In this document: positions 1 to 6,701 of the stretch, piece after piece
How the letters are laid out: each line of letters begins with the position of its first letter
How positions within the stretch are numbered: position 1 is the first letter of the stretch
NCBI GenBank assembly: GCA_021790555.1
Contig: JAJYGY010000068.1
Location: 1-12,014, forward strand
Length of the DNA: 12,014 nt
Reading direction: 5' to 3'
Source of the DNA: a bacterium
GTDB lineage: Bacteria > Oederibacteriota > JAJYGY01
Notes under the pieces: generated by a model
What the model was told of the DNA's origin: nothing
Databases searched by the model: none
What the model saw: only the letters and a program-made list of their open reading frames with translations
Made by a program: the position numbers and the translations under genes

Positions 1-288
1 CTGGAGCCCGCCACGCGCCAGGCCTCGCTGAAGGGCCGGGGTCTGGACCTCACCACCACCGAGTTCGAGATCCTGAGGCTTTTGATGCAGAGCCCCGATT
101 CCACCCTGAAGCGCGAGGAGATCCTGGACCGGATCCGGGGCATGGAGTACGAGATGTTCAACCGGTCGATCGACCTGGCCATCAGCCGCCTGCGGGCCAA
201 GCTGGGGGATTCCGGCAGGAAGCAGAAGTTCATCAAGACCATCTGGGGCGAGGGATACCTCTTTCTCGGAAAGGTGGTCCAGCCCTGA
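1..288 (+). CDS. OmpR-family response regulator, DNA-binding C-terminal part (5' truncated by window edge)
   Basis: The reading frame is open from base 1 to a TGA at 286-288 and gives about 95 residues. They match a winged-helix Trans_reg_C effector domain: the entry motif LTTTEFEILRLL, the recognition-helix region FNRSIDLAISRLRAKLGD, and the C-terminal wing hairpin IKTIWGEGYLFLGK. The phosphoacceptor receiver domain must lie upstream of the window. The wording of the recognition helix is closest to the RstA/CpxR branch of the family. This gene would bind promoter DNA as a phosphorylation-driven dimer. Its stop codon overlaps the start of the histidine kinase by one base (TGATG), so the two are almost certainly a cognate pair translated together. 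The regulon cannot be read from the sequence. The domain call is firm; the RstA-like assignment is an inference. Confidence 0.9.
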   Translation: MEPATRQASLKGRGLDLTTTEFEILRLLMQSPDSTLKREEILDRIRGMEYEMFNRSIDLAISRLRAKLGDSGRKQKFIKTIWGEGYLFLGKVVQP

Positions 289-1607
289 TGTCCTTCCCCA
301 TCCGCCAGGTCAAGTGGTCGCTTTTCCTGAAGCTGACCCTGGTCTTCTTCGTCACGGCCTTCGCCCTGGTGCTGCTGGTGGCCGACTTTTCGGGCCTGCT
401 GCGCCAGCAGCGCCTGACCGTGCACGACGTCTTCCGCAAGAACTTCGCCTTCTACCTCAACCAGCTGGCCGACCAGATCGGCGACCCTCCCGACCTGGCC
501 AGGGCCCGCGAGCTTTCGGCCCGGCTGGACCTGGGCATCTCCATCGACGGCCCGGGGGCGCACTGGAGCTCCTCGCCCGCCCTTCCCTCCATCAACCACT
601 GCGAGGAGAAGGGGCGCAAGGGCTTCGAAAACGTGCAGATCTGGAACCCGGCCCCCTACCGCTTCTACTACGTGGTGCACCGGGGGGAGGAGTCCTTCCT
701 CTTCTCCCTTTCCGGGGCCATGCCCCCGGCTTTTCCGCCCAGCCGGGTGGCCCGCCTGCTCCTGCTGATCGTGCTGGTGCTCTTCCTCACCTACCTGATG
801 GTCTCCTTCATGCTCAATCCGCTCTCGCCCCTGCTGCAGGGCGTGGAGCAGGTCGCCCGCGGCAACCTGGAATACCGCATCGAGCTGAAGGGCCAGGGGG
901 AGTTCGGCCGCATCGCCGATTCCTTCAACCAGATGGCCCAGAAGGTGCGCGACATGCTCGACGCGCGCGAACGCCTGACCCTGGACGTCAGCCACGAGCT
1001 GCGCAGCCCCCTGACCCGCATGAAGCTGGCCCTGGAAATGATCCCCGACACCAAGCGGCGCGAGACCATGACGCGGGCCGTGCGCGAGATGGAAATGATG
1101 CTTTCCGAGATCCTGGAGGGGCAGAAGCTGAAGAACCCCCACGGCGGCCTGGCCAAGACCCGCCTGAACCTGGCGGCCCTGGTCCGGAGGGTGGCCGCGG
1201 ACCACCGCCGGGAGAAGCCCGGACTGAAGGTGAAGGGCCCCCGGGTCCTGTGGGCGTCCGCCGACGGGGAACGCATGGCCACGGCCCTGCGCAACGTGGT
1301 CGAAAACGCGCTGAAATACTCGGCCCACCAGAAGGCGCCCGTGCGGGTGGAGATGGGAAGGCGGGAGGGATGGGTGGCGGTGACGGTGCGGGACCACGGC
1401 ATCGGCATCCCGCTGGAGGAACAGAAGTTCGTCTTCGAACCCTTCTACCGGGTGGACAAGTCGCGGGCCCGCGAGACGGGCGGCTACGGCCTGGGCCTGA
1501 GCCTGTGCCGCCAGATCATGGAGGCCCACGGCGGCCGCATCGCCCTTGAAAGCGACGGCCGCGCCGGGACCGCCGTCACGCTTCAACTGCCGGAAGGGGG
1601 GGCCTGA
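288..1607 (+). CDS. Sensor histidine kinase (HAMP-HisKA-HATPase_c), CpxA/RstB-like
   Basis: This 439-residue inner-membrane kinase is the partner of the upstream regulator. A hydrophobic segment at about residues 12-33 and another at about 155-176 flank a short extracytoplasmic sensor region (about 37-152) that I cannot assign to a known ligand-binding fold. A HAMP linker follows (about 176-228). The H-box is DVSHELRSPLTRMKL with phosphoacceptor His236. The ATP-binding domain shows the N-box NVVENALKYS (Asn336/Asn340), the G1 box DHGIGIP (369-375), the F box FEPFYRVDKS and the G2 box GGYGLGL (398-404), so all catalytic boxes are intact. The H-box wording HELRSPLTR resembles the CpxA/RstB class. 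The start ATG overlaps the preceding TGA. The signal sensed is unknown; envelope stress or ions would be guesses from the family only. Confidence 0.95.
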   Translation: MSFPIRQVKWSLFLKLTLVFFVTAFALVLLVADFSGLLRQQRLTVHDVFRKNFAFYLNQLADQIGDPPDLARARELSARLDLGISIDGPGAHWSSSPALPSINHCEEKGRKGFENVQIWNPAPYRFYYVVHRGEESFLFSLSGAMPPAFPPSRVARLLLLIVLVLFLTYLMVSFMLNPLSPLLQGVEQVARGNLEYRIELKGQGEFGRIADSFNQMAQKVRDMLDARERLTLDVSHELRSPLTRMKLALEMIPDTKRRETMTRAVREMEMMLSEILEGQKLKNPHGGLAKTRLNLAALVRRVAADHRREKPGLKVKGPRVLWASADGERMATALRNVVENALKYSAHQKAPVRVEMGRREGWVAVTVRDHGIGIPLEEQKFVFEPFYRVDKSRARETGGYGLGLSLCRQIMEAHGGRIALESDGRAGTAVTLQLPEGGA

Positions 1608-1608
1608 C

Positions 1609-2160
1609 ATGGGGGAAAAGGAAGGGGACTACCTGGCCCTGCTGCGGGGGATCAACGTGGGGGGGAAGAACAAGCTGGCCATGAAGGACCTGGCCGCCGT
1701 GTTCGAGAAGGCGGGCTGCCGCGCGGTGCGCACCCACATCCAGAGCGGCAACGTGCTGTTCAAGGCCCCGGCGCCGCTGGCCGGAAGCCTGGCCGGCCTG
1801 GCCGAGAAGGCCCTCCTGAAGGGCTTCGGCCTGAAGGTTCCCGTGGTGCTGAGGAGCGCCGCGCAGCTGAAGCGCGCGGTGGAGGCCAACCCCTTCGTGA
1901 AGGCGGGGGCCGACCCCGCCACCCTGCACGTGGCCTTCCTGTCGAAGGAACCGGAGCGCGGGGCGGCGGCCCGGCTTGAGGCGGACCGCTCGCCCGGCGA
2001 TTCCTTCGAACTGAAGGGGGCCGAAATCCACCTGCGCTGCCCCGGCGGCCTGGCCCGCAGCAGGCTCACCAACGCCTATTTCGACTCGCGCCTGGGGCTG
2101 GTCAGCACCCTGCGCAACTGGAACACGGTGCGGAAGCTGCTTGAACTCCTCACAGCCTGA
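1609..2160 (+). CDS. DUF1697 family protein
   Basis: This is a soluble 183-residue protein. It has the two hallmark blocks of DUF1697: N-terminal YLALLRGINVGGKNKLAMKD with VRTHIQSGNVLF shortly after, and C-terminal NAYFDSRLGLVSTLRNWNTV near residues 150-175. No biochemical function is established for the family. I chose the ATG at 1609 because it is one base past the kinase stop and has a purine-rich GGAAGGGGGG ribosome-binding stretch just before it (about 1592-1601). An in-frame ATG at 1546 would overlap the kinase by 62 bases and add residues that do not look like the family. The gene appears to be the last of the two-component operon. Its 3' end overlaps the convergent serA by 11 bases (2150-2160). 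No signal peptide or membrane segment is visible. Confidence 0.9.
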   Translation: MGEKEGDYLALLRGINVGGKNKLAMKDLAAVFEKAGCRAVRTHIQSGNVLFKAPAPLAGSLAGLAEKALLKGFGLKVPVVLRSAAQLKRAVEANPFVKAGADPATLHVAFLSKEPERGAAARLEADRSPGDSFELKGAEIHLRCPGGLARSRLTNAYFDSRLGLVSTLRNWNTVRKLLELLTA

Positions 2161-3733
2161 CCAGGCGCACGTCCTTCAGGCCCTCGATTTCCGCTATCTT
2201 CGCCAGCACGGAATCCTTGACCTCGTCGTCGACGTTGAACACGGACACCGCGTCCCCACCCACGGCCTTGCGGCCGTTGGTCAGCCCCGAGATGTTGACC
2301 TTGGCCTCGCCCAGGATGGTGCCCACCCTGCCCACGATGCCCGGCACGTCGCGGTTGAAGAAGAGGATGAGGTTGCCCGAAGGCTGGATGTCGACCCGGT
2401 AGCCGTCGATCTCGACGACGCGGGGGTCGGTGCGGCCCGCCACGGTGCCGGCCAGCGAATGGCGGCCCTTCTCGCTCTCGACCTCCAGCGAGATCAGGCT
2501 GGTGAAGTCGGGCGTCGCGGCGCTGCTGGTCTCCTCCACCTCGATGCCGCGCTCCTTGGCCAGCACCGGCGCGTTGACCAGGTTGACCGAATCGCCGAAG
2601 GCGGGCTGCAGCAGGCCCTTCAGCACCACCAGGCTCAGGGGCTGGGTCTTCTGGGCCGTGATCTCGCCGCGGTAGGACACGCGCACCTTGGAAAGCTTGC
2701 CCGGCGCCAGCTGGCTGATGAAGGCGCCCAGCTTTTCGCACAGCTGGTAGTAGGGCTTCAGCTGTTTCCACAACTCGGCGTCCACCGAGGGGATGTTGAC
2801 GGCGTTGTGGATGGTGCGGCCGCGCAGGGCCTCCACGATCTGGCCGGCCACCACCACGGCCACGTTGACCTGGGCCTCCTCGGTGCTGGCCCCCAGGTGC
2901 GGGGTGACGATGACCTGGGGCAGCCCCAGCAGCGGGTTGCCGAAGGGCGGCTCCTCGGCGAAGACGTCCAGGGCCGCGCCGCCCACCTGGCCGGACTGGA
3001 TGCCCTCGGCCAGGGCCTTTTCGTCGTAGATGCCGCCGCGGGCCACGTTGATGAAGCGCGCGCCCTTTTTGCACAGGGCGATCTCCTTCTCTCCGATCAG
3101 GTTGGTGGTGTCCTTGGTCTTGGGCACGTGCACGGTGACGAAGTCGGCCTGCCTGAGGATGGAGGGGATGTCCAGCAGCTCCACGCCCATCTGGCGGGCC
3201 CGTTCGGGCGTGCAGAAGGGGTCGTAGGCCAGCACGCGCATGCCGAAGGCCTGCGCCCGCCGGGTGACCTCGCCCCCGATGCGTCCCAGGCCCAGCACGC
3301 CCAGGGTCTTGCCCAGCATTTCCACGCCCATGAACTTGCCGCGCTCCCACTTGCCCTCCTTCAGGCTCATGTGGGCCTGGGGGATGTTGCGGGCCAGGGC
3401 CATCATCAGGGCCATGGTGTGCTCGGCCGCGGCGATGGTGTTTCCATCGGGCGTGTTCATGACGATGACGCCGGCCTTGGTGGCGGCCGGCACGTTGACG
3501 TTGTCGATGCCCACCCCGGCCCGGCCGATGACCTTCAGCTTCTTGGCCGCGGCGATGACCTCGGGCGTGACCTGGGTGTCGGAGCGGATGACCAGGGCGT
3601 CGTAGTCGCCGATGACCGCCTTCAGCTCCTCGGGAGGCAGCTTCAGCTTGACATCCACCTCGAAATCCTGCTCCTTTTTGAAGACTTCGATGCCCTTGTC
3701 GCTGAGCTTGTCCGAAACCAGTACCTTGAACAT
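2150..3733 (-). CDS. serA: D-3-phosphoglycerate dehydrogenase, long form with ACT domain
   Basis: This cytoplasmic enzyme of 527 residues oxidises 3-phosphoglycerate to 3-phosphohydroxypyruvate with NAD+, the first committed step of L-serine synthesis. The substrate-binding lobe (about 1-100 and 285-310) surrounds a Rossmann domain with GLGRIG at 148-153 and the NAD-selective Asp171. The catalytic residues are Arg232 (in NVARGG), Glu261 (in FAEEP) and His279 (in TPHLGAS). An intervening allosteric-substrate-binding type domain occupies about 315-445. A C-terminal ACT domain begins near 454 (LILFFNRDVPGIVGRVG), which in this family usually gives serine feedback control. The length matches the long SerA of many bacteria rather than the roughly 410-residue E. 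coli form. The ATG at 3733 is preceded by GGAG seven bases upstream. The gene is divergent from serC and shares its control region. Confidence 0.97.
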   Translation of the reverse strand: MFKVLVSDKLSDKGIEVFKKEQDFEVDVKLKLPPEELKAVIGDYDALVIRSDTQVTPEVIAAAKKLKVIGRAGVGIDNVNVPAATKAGVIVMNTPDGNTIAAAEHTMALMMALARNIPQAHMSLKEGKWERGKFMGVEMLGKTLGVLGLGRIGGEVTRRAQAFGMRVLAYDPFCTPERARQMGVELLDIPSILRQADFVTVHVPKTKDTTNLIGEKEIALCKKGARFINVARGGIYDEKALAEGIQSGQVGGAALDVFAEEPPFGNPLLGLPQVIVTPHLGASTEEAQVNVAVVVAGQIVEALRGRTIHNAVNIPSVDAELWKQLKPYYQLCEKLGAFISQLAPGKLSKVRVSYRGEITAQKTQPLSLVVLKGLLQPAFGDSVNLVNAPVLAKERGIEVEETSSAATPDFTSLISLEVESEKGRHSLAGTVAGRTDPRVVEIDGYRVDIQPSGNLILFFNRDVPGIVGRVGTILGEAKVNISGLTNGRKAVGGDAVSVFNVDDEVKDSVLAKIAEIEGLKDVRLVRL

Positions 3734-3807
3734 GGCCGGTCTCCAAGAAAGGGATGAAAAAACCTCAGTTTAAGCCGGGGCGGGCCGGGGAGGCCCTGTC
3801 CGGAGAC

Positions 3808-3827
3808 TTTGTGAACTATTTCACAAA
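3808..3827. promoter_or_regulatory. CRP-type operator, perfect inverted repeat
   Basis: TTTGTGAA and TTCACAAA are exact reverse complements separated by CTAT. The core TGTGA-N6-TCACA is the textbook consensus of CRP-type regulators. The dyad is centred about 14 bases downstream of the predicted serA start, so a bound protein would be expected to hinder serA transcription. It lies roughly 70 bases upstream of a possible serC start. E. coli serA and serC are both known to respond to CRP, which makes the location plausible. Whether this organism has a CRP homologue with that specificity cannot be seen here. Confidence 0.65.
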
Positions 3828-3837
3828 TATGGCTGGA

Positions 3838-3865
3838 ATTATAACCTAGCTTGTGATAAGGTCAA
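3838..3865 (-). promoter_or_regulatory. serA sigma70-type promoter
   Basis: On the minus strand a -35 hexamer TTGACC (3865-3860) is followed by 16 bases and a perfect -10 hexamer TATAAT (3843-3838). Transcription would start near 3831, giving a leader of about 98 bases to the serA ATG at 3733. Five of six -35 bases and six of six -10 bases match the consensus. This is the best-looking promoter in the window. The start point is inferred, not shown. Confidence 0.7.
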
Positions 3866-3880
3866 GTCAATTCTTAAAAG
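3851..3880 (+). promoter_or_regulatory. Possible serC promoter (weak)
   Basis: TTGTGA at 3851-3856 and TAAAAG at 3875-3880 are spaced by 18 bases, and each matches four of six consensus positions. A better -10-like hexamer, TAAAAT at 3885-3890, has no partner -35. Either could serve serC, whose ATG is at 3956. The call is tentative. Confidence 0.25.
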
Positions 3881-3955
3881 CCAATAAAATAAAGGAAAAA
3901 TCGAACCGGTTTCCGGCCCCCCAGGGCCCCATCTCTTGCTTGGAGGTTTTCCAAT

Positions 3956-5047
3956 ATGAAACGCGCCTATAATTTCAATCCAGGCCCGGCCATCCTGCCC
4001 CTGCCGGTCCTTCAGGAGGCCAGCCAGGGCATTTTGGAAATCGGGGGCTCGGGCATGTCCATCCTGGAGGTCAGCCACCGGGGCGGCCACTATGAAGCCA
4101 TCCATTTCGAGGCCCGGGACCGGCTGTTGAAGCTGCTGGGCCTGAAGGCCGAGGAGGCGAGCGTCCTGTTCCTGGGCGGCGGGGCCAGCGTCCAGTTCGC
4201 CATGGTGCCCATGAACTTCCTGCCGGCCGGCAAAACGGCCGACTACGTCGTGGGCGGCGAATTCGGGGCCAAGGCCGCCTCGGAGGCGAAAAAGGTGGGC
4301 TCGGTGAACGTGGCTGCCAGTTCCGAGGCCGACAAGCACGCGCGCCTGCCCCGGGGATTGCATTGGACGCCCCAGGCCGCCTACGCCCACGTCACCAGCA
4401 ACAACACCATCGAGGGCACCCAGTTCCAGGCCCTGCCCGCGGACACCGGCTCCCCGCTGGTGCTGGACGCCACCTCGGAATTCCTCTCCAAGCCCGTGGA
4501 CTTCAGCCGCGTGGGGCTCGTCTACGCCGGGGCCCAGAAGAACCTGGGGCCCGCGGGGCTGACCGTGTGCGTGCTCAGGAAGGACTTCCTGGCCACGGCC
4601 CGCGAGGACATCCCGGCCATCCTTTCGTACAAGGCGCACGCCAAGGCCGACTCGCTCTTCAACACCCCGCCGGTTTTCGCGGTCTACATGTTCAACCTGG
4701 TGCTTAAGTGGCTGGAAGCCCAGGGCGGGCTGGAGGGCATCCGGAAGGTCAACGAGCGCAAGGCGGCCCTGGTGTACCAGGCCCTGGACGAATTCCCGGA
4801 CTTCTACGACCCGGCCGTGACCGAAAAGGCCGACCGCTCGAAGATGAACGTCACCTTCCGCCTGAAGGGCGGCGACAAGGAAAAGGACAAGGAGTTCCTG
4901 GCCAAGGCCGAGGCCAGGAACCTGGTGGGCCTGAAGGGCCACCGCAGCGTGGGAGGGTTCCGGGCCTCCATCTACAACGCTTTCCCGGAAGAGGGCTGCC
5001 AGGCCCTGGCCGCCTTCCTGCGCGATTACGCCCAGGGCAGGGCCTGA
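3956..5047 (+). CDS. serC: Phosphoserine aminotransferase
   Basis: This cytoplasmic PLP enzyme of 363 residues, the usual family length, transfers the amino group of glutamate to 3-phosphohydroxypyruvate to give O-phospho-L-serine, directly after SerA. SerC enzymes often also serve pyridoxal phosphate synthesis. It opens with the family motif YNFNPGPAILP. The phosphate-binding GGGASVQF is at about 74-81, Asp171 sits in DATSEFLS to hold the PLP ring nitrogen, and Lys195 in GAQKNLGPAG is the Schiff-base lysine. The C-terminal GHRSVGGFRASIYNA carries the substrate-binding His329/Arg330 and Arg336. A clear GGAGG at 3942-3946 supports the ATG. The gene ends only 14 bases from the convergent rsfS stop, and I see no strong bidirectional terminator there. 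No key residue is missing. Confidence 0.97.
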   Translation: MKRAYNFNPGPAILPLPVLQEASQGILEIGGSGMSILEVSHRGGHYEAIHFEARDRLLKLLGLKAEEASVLFLGGGASVQFAMVPMNFLPAGKTADYVVGGEFGAKAASEAKKVGSVNVAASSEADKHARLPRGLHWTPQAAYAHVTSNNTIEGTQFQALPADTGSPLVLDATSEFLSKPVDFSRVGLVYAGAQKNLGPAGLTVCVLRKDFLATAREDIPAILSYKAHAKADSLFNTPPVFAVYMFNLVLKWLEAQGGLEGIRKVNERKAALVYQALDEFPDFYDPAVTEKADRSKMNVTFRLKGGDKEKDKEFLAKAEARNLVGLKGHRSVGGFRASIYNAFPEEGCQALAAFLRDYAQGRA

Positions 5048-5061
5048 AGGGGAATCCTCCC

Positions 5062-5412
5062 TCAGTCCTCGTACCTGGCCACCACCTTGCCCTTGTCCCA
5101 CAGCTTTTCCAGGTCGTAGAAGGCGCGGGGGCGCATCTGGAAGACGTGCACGAAGAAGTCGGCGTAGTCCAGCAGGATCCATTCGCCGTCTCGGTAGCCC
5201 TCGGAGCGCAGCAGCCGGATGCCGGATTCGTCCATGGCCTCCATGACGGCGTCGGCCACCGAGCGGGCGTGGATGTCGGAGCGGGCCGTGGCCAGCACCA
5301 GGTAGTCCACCAGGGGCGAGGCCTTCTTCACTTCGATGGCCATGACCCCCAGGGCCTTCTTGTCGTGCGCCGCCTTGGCCGCGGCCAGCGCGTTCTGCCG
5401 GGTTGTCGCCAA
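5062..5412 (-). CDS. rsfS: Ribosomal silencing factor RsfS (TTG start)
   Basis: This small soluble protein of 116 residues belongs to the RsfS/Iojap (DUF143) family, which binds ribosomal protein uL14 on the 50S subunit and blocks joining to 30S when nutrients are short. Family hallmarks are DYLVLATARSDIHARSVADAV (about 36-56) and GEWILLDYADFFVHVF (about 76-91), followed by RAFYDLEKLW. The frame is open far upstream, but no ATG fits. The TTG at 5412 sits four bases after a strong AAGGAGGG and gives the expected N-terminus (initiator Met then ATTRQNALAA). It is the last gene of the minus-strand cluster, 68 bases after the MFS gene, and may also have its own promoter. It often neighbours nadD elsewhere; here it does not. 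Confidence 0.93.
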   Translation of the reverse strand: MATTRQNALAAAKAAHDKKALGVMAIEVKKASPLVDYLVLATARSDIHARSVADAVMEAMDESGIRLLRSEGYRDGEWILLDYADFFVHVFQMRPRAFYDLEKLWDKGKVVARYED

Positions 5413-5424
5413 AATTCCCTCCTT
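5412..5424 (-). promoter_or_regulatory. rsfS ribosome-binding site and TTG start
   Basis: On the minus strand AAGGAGGG (5424-5417) is followed by AATT and TTG (5412-5410). This near-perfect Shine-Dalgarno sequence decides the start codon, because no in-frame ATG lies near the first conserved residues of RsfS. Confidence 0.75.
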
Positions 5425-5442
5425 GAATGGATTCCACCTTCC

Positions 5443-5448
5443 ATTATA
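5443..5448 (-). promoter_or_regulatory. Possible -10 element for rsfS
   Basis: A perfect TATAAT stands in an otherwise very GC-rich 68-base gap between the MFS gene and rsfS. A start near 5436 would leave a leader of about 24 bases containing the rsfS ribosome-binding site. The -35 region, about TGGTGG with a 17-base spacer, is poor, so the promoter is weak, activator-dependent or not real. Confidence 0.35.
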
Positions 5449-5480
5449 AGCGCGCGGCGGCCGGGCCACCAGGCGAAAGC

Positions 5481-6701
5481 TCAGGCCGCCCGGGCCGGGC
5501 CCCGGCCGGGCTCCCGCGCCAGGCTGGAGCGGATCAGCAGGGCGATGAACAGCGGGAGCAGCCCCACCCCGGCGAAGATCAGGCGCAGGGCCGGGGAGGC
5601 CGCCGTGGCGACGAACAGGAAGAGCAGCAGGTTGCCGCTGACGCGCCCCAGGGCCACCGGGACCTCGCGCGTGGTCAGCGTGTCGGGGCGGCGGCGCATC
5701 AGGCGCCGGGACTCGGAGATGACCTTCAGCTGGGCCGTGGAAAGGGGCACCGAAAACAGGGGGGTGAGCAGGGCCACGCCCAGGCCGTAGACCCACAGGT
5801 TGCCCAGGCCCACGTGCAGGGCCAGCACCCAGGTGCCCAGGCCTATCCCCAGGGCCCCCAGGAAAAGGCTGGGCACCCGGTTGGAGGGCCGGACCGCGCG
5901 GGCCGCCATCCAGGCCCCGGCCAGGCCGGCCGCCCCGCAGGCGGCCGCGTAGGCGCCCAGGTTCACCTCGTCGCGCGTCAGGTCGAAGACCAGCAGGCCC
6001 GCCAGGAAGGTGACCACCCCGTCGCGGATGCCGGAAAGGTAGTTGGCCCACAGCAGGTGCTTGAAGGCCCGGGAATGGCGCACGCGCCAGAAGCGCTTCA
6101 GGCCCCCGGCCCCCAGGGGGGGACCGCCGGCCAGGGGCCAGGAGACCGCGATGCCCGCCAGGAAGATGAGGCTGGCGAGGAGGAACAGCCAGAAGTAGCC
6201 CCGCACCCCGGGGAAGCGCGAAACCAGCCAGCCGGCCAGGGGGGCCCCGGCGATGCCCGCCAGGCTGATGCCCAGCATGGCCGAGCCCGTCAGGGAGTCG
6301 CGCTCGCGGTCGCCGCTCAGGTCCAGCACCAGCAGCCACCAGCCCAGCCAGTAGGCGCCCATGGCCAGGCCCAGCAGGGCGCCCAGGGGGGCCAGCCAGG
6401 CCAGGCAGTGCCGGCCCAGAAGCAGCACCACCAGGTAGAAGGCCTCGTAGGCCAGGATGCCGGACCGGTAGGCCCAGGCGCTGGAGCGCCGCCTGGCAAG
6501 GACCGTGGCCAGCCAGAAGCCCACCGGCACGGCCGCGTTGCGGGCCATCTGGAAGATGAAGACGGGCTTCAGGCCCCGGCTGAGGCGGAAGAGGTAGACG
6601 TTGACGAAGGTGTCGGCCAGGGCCACGCCCAGGCCCCACAGAAGGTGGCACCACAGGGCGCGGCGGGCCCCGGGCTGCACCTGGTCCCAGGGAAGCTTCA
6701 T
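5481..6701 (-). CDS. MFS-type transporter, substrate unknown
   Basis: This integral inner-membrane protein of 406 residues has about twelve hydrophobic segments (roughly 18-40, 48-70, 81-100, 104-128, 139-160, 168-190, 213-240, 247-268, 276-296, 300-322, 350-368, 372-392). A central hydrophilic loop lies between the two halves at about 190-212, the Major Facilitator layout. The segment DTFVNVYLFRL followed by VFIFQMARNAAVPVGFWL resembles the YqgE-type group of uncharacterised MFS proteins, but this is from memory and unsure. No substrate-specific motif is recognisable. The ATG at 6701 overlaps the engB stop in an ATGA arrangement, implying translational coupling. Basic clusters near 68-80 (ARRRSSAWAYR) and 331-338 (SRRLMRRR) fit cytoplasmic loops. 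A transporter between engB and rsfS is unexpected. Confidence 0.85.
   Translation of the reverse strand: MKLPWDQVQPGARRALWCHLLWGLGVALADTFVNVYLFRLSRGLKPVFIFQMARNAAVPVGFWLATVLARRRSSAWAYRSGILAYEAFYLVVLLLGRHCLAWLAPLGALLGLAMGAYWLGWWLLVLDLSGDRERDSLTGSAMLGISLAGIAGAPLAGWLVSRFPGVRGYFWLFLLASLIFLAGIAVSWPLAGGPPLGAGGLKRFWRVRHSRAFKHLLWANYLSGIRDGVVTFLAGLLVFDLTRDEVNLGAYAAACGAAGLAGAWMAARAVRPSNRVPSLFLGALGIGLGTWVLALHVGLGNLWVYGLGVALLTPLFSVPLSTAQLKVISESRRLMRRRPDTLTTREVPVALGRVSGNLLLFLFVATAASPALRLIFAGVGLLPLFIALLIRSSLAREPGRGPARAA

Larger units (their letters stand above)
3734..3955. promoter_or_regulatory. Divergent serA-serC control region
   Basis: These 222 non-coding bases separate the two start codons. The serA-proximal part is GC-rich and would form the serA leader of roughly 100 nucleotides. 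It includes GGGCC/GGCCC complementary segments and, on the minus strand, a run of six T at 3762-3757, but no convincing intrinsic terminator. The central part, about 3808-3900, is sharply AT-rich compared with everything around it. It carries the dyad and promoters listed separately. The serC ribosome-binding site GGAGG is at 3942-3946, nine bases from its ATG. The arrangement suggests coordinated control of the two serine-pathway genes. Confidence 0.8.

Noticed and set aside
1546..1608. Upstream ATG for the DUF1697 gene
   Set aside because: It would overlap the kinase by 62 bases and add a non-conserved arginine/proline-rich tail. The ATG at 1609 has the ribosome-binding site and the family-like N-terminus.
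2141..3757. Open frame of over 500 codons on the plus strand opposite serA
   Set aside because: The translation is His/Gly/Asp/Leu-rich with no domain pattern, and it mirrors the conserved serA frame. This is the usual antisense shadow in GC-rich genes.
3734..3807. Attenuator or riboswitch in the serA leader
   Set aside because: There is a six-T run and some complementary GC segments, but no stable stem lies directly before the T-run and no recognisable riboswitch core is present.
3839..5437. Long minus-strand frame running through serC into rsfS
   Set aside because: It is antisense to intact serC and reads rsfS in the wrong frame, so it is a composition artefact.
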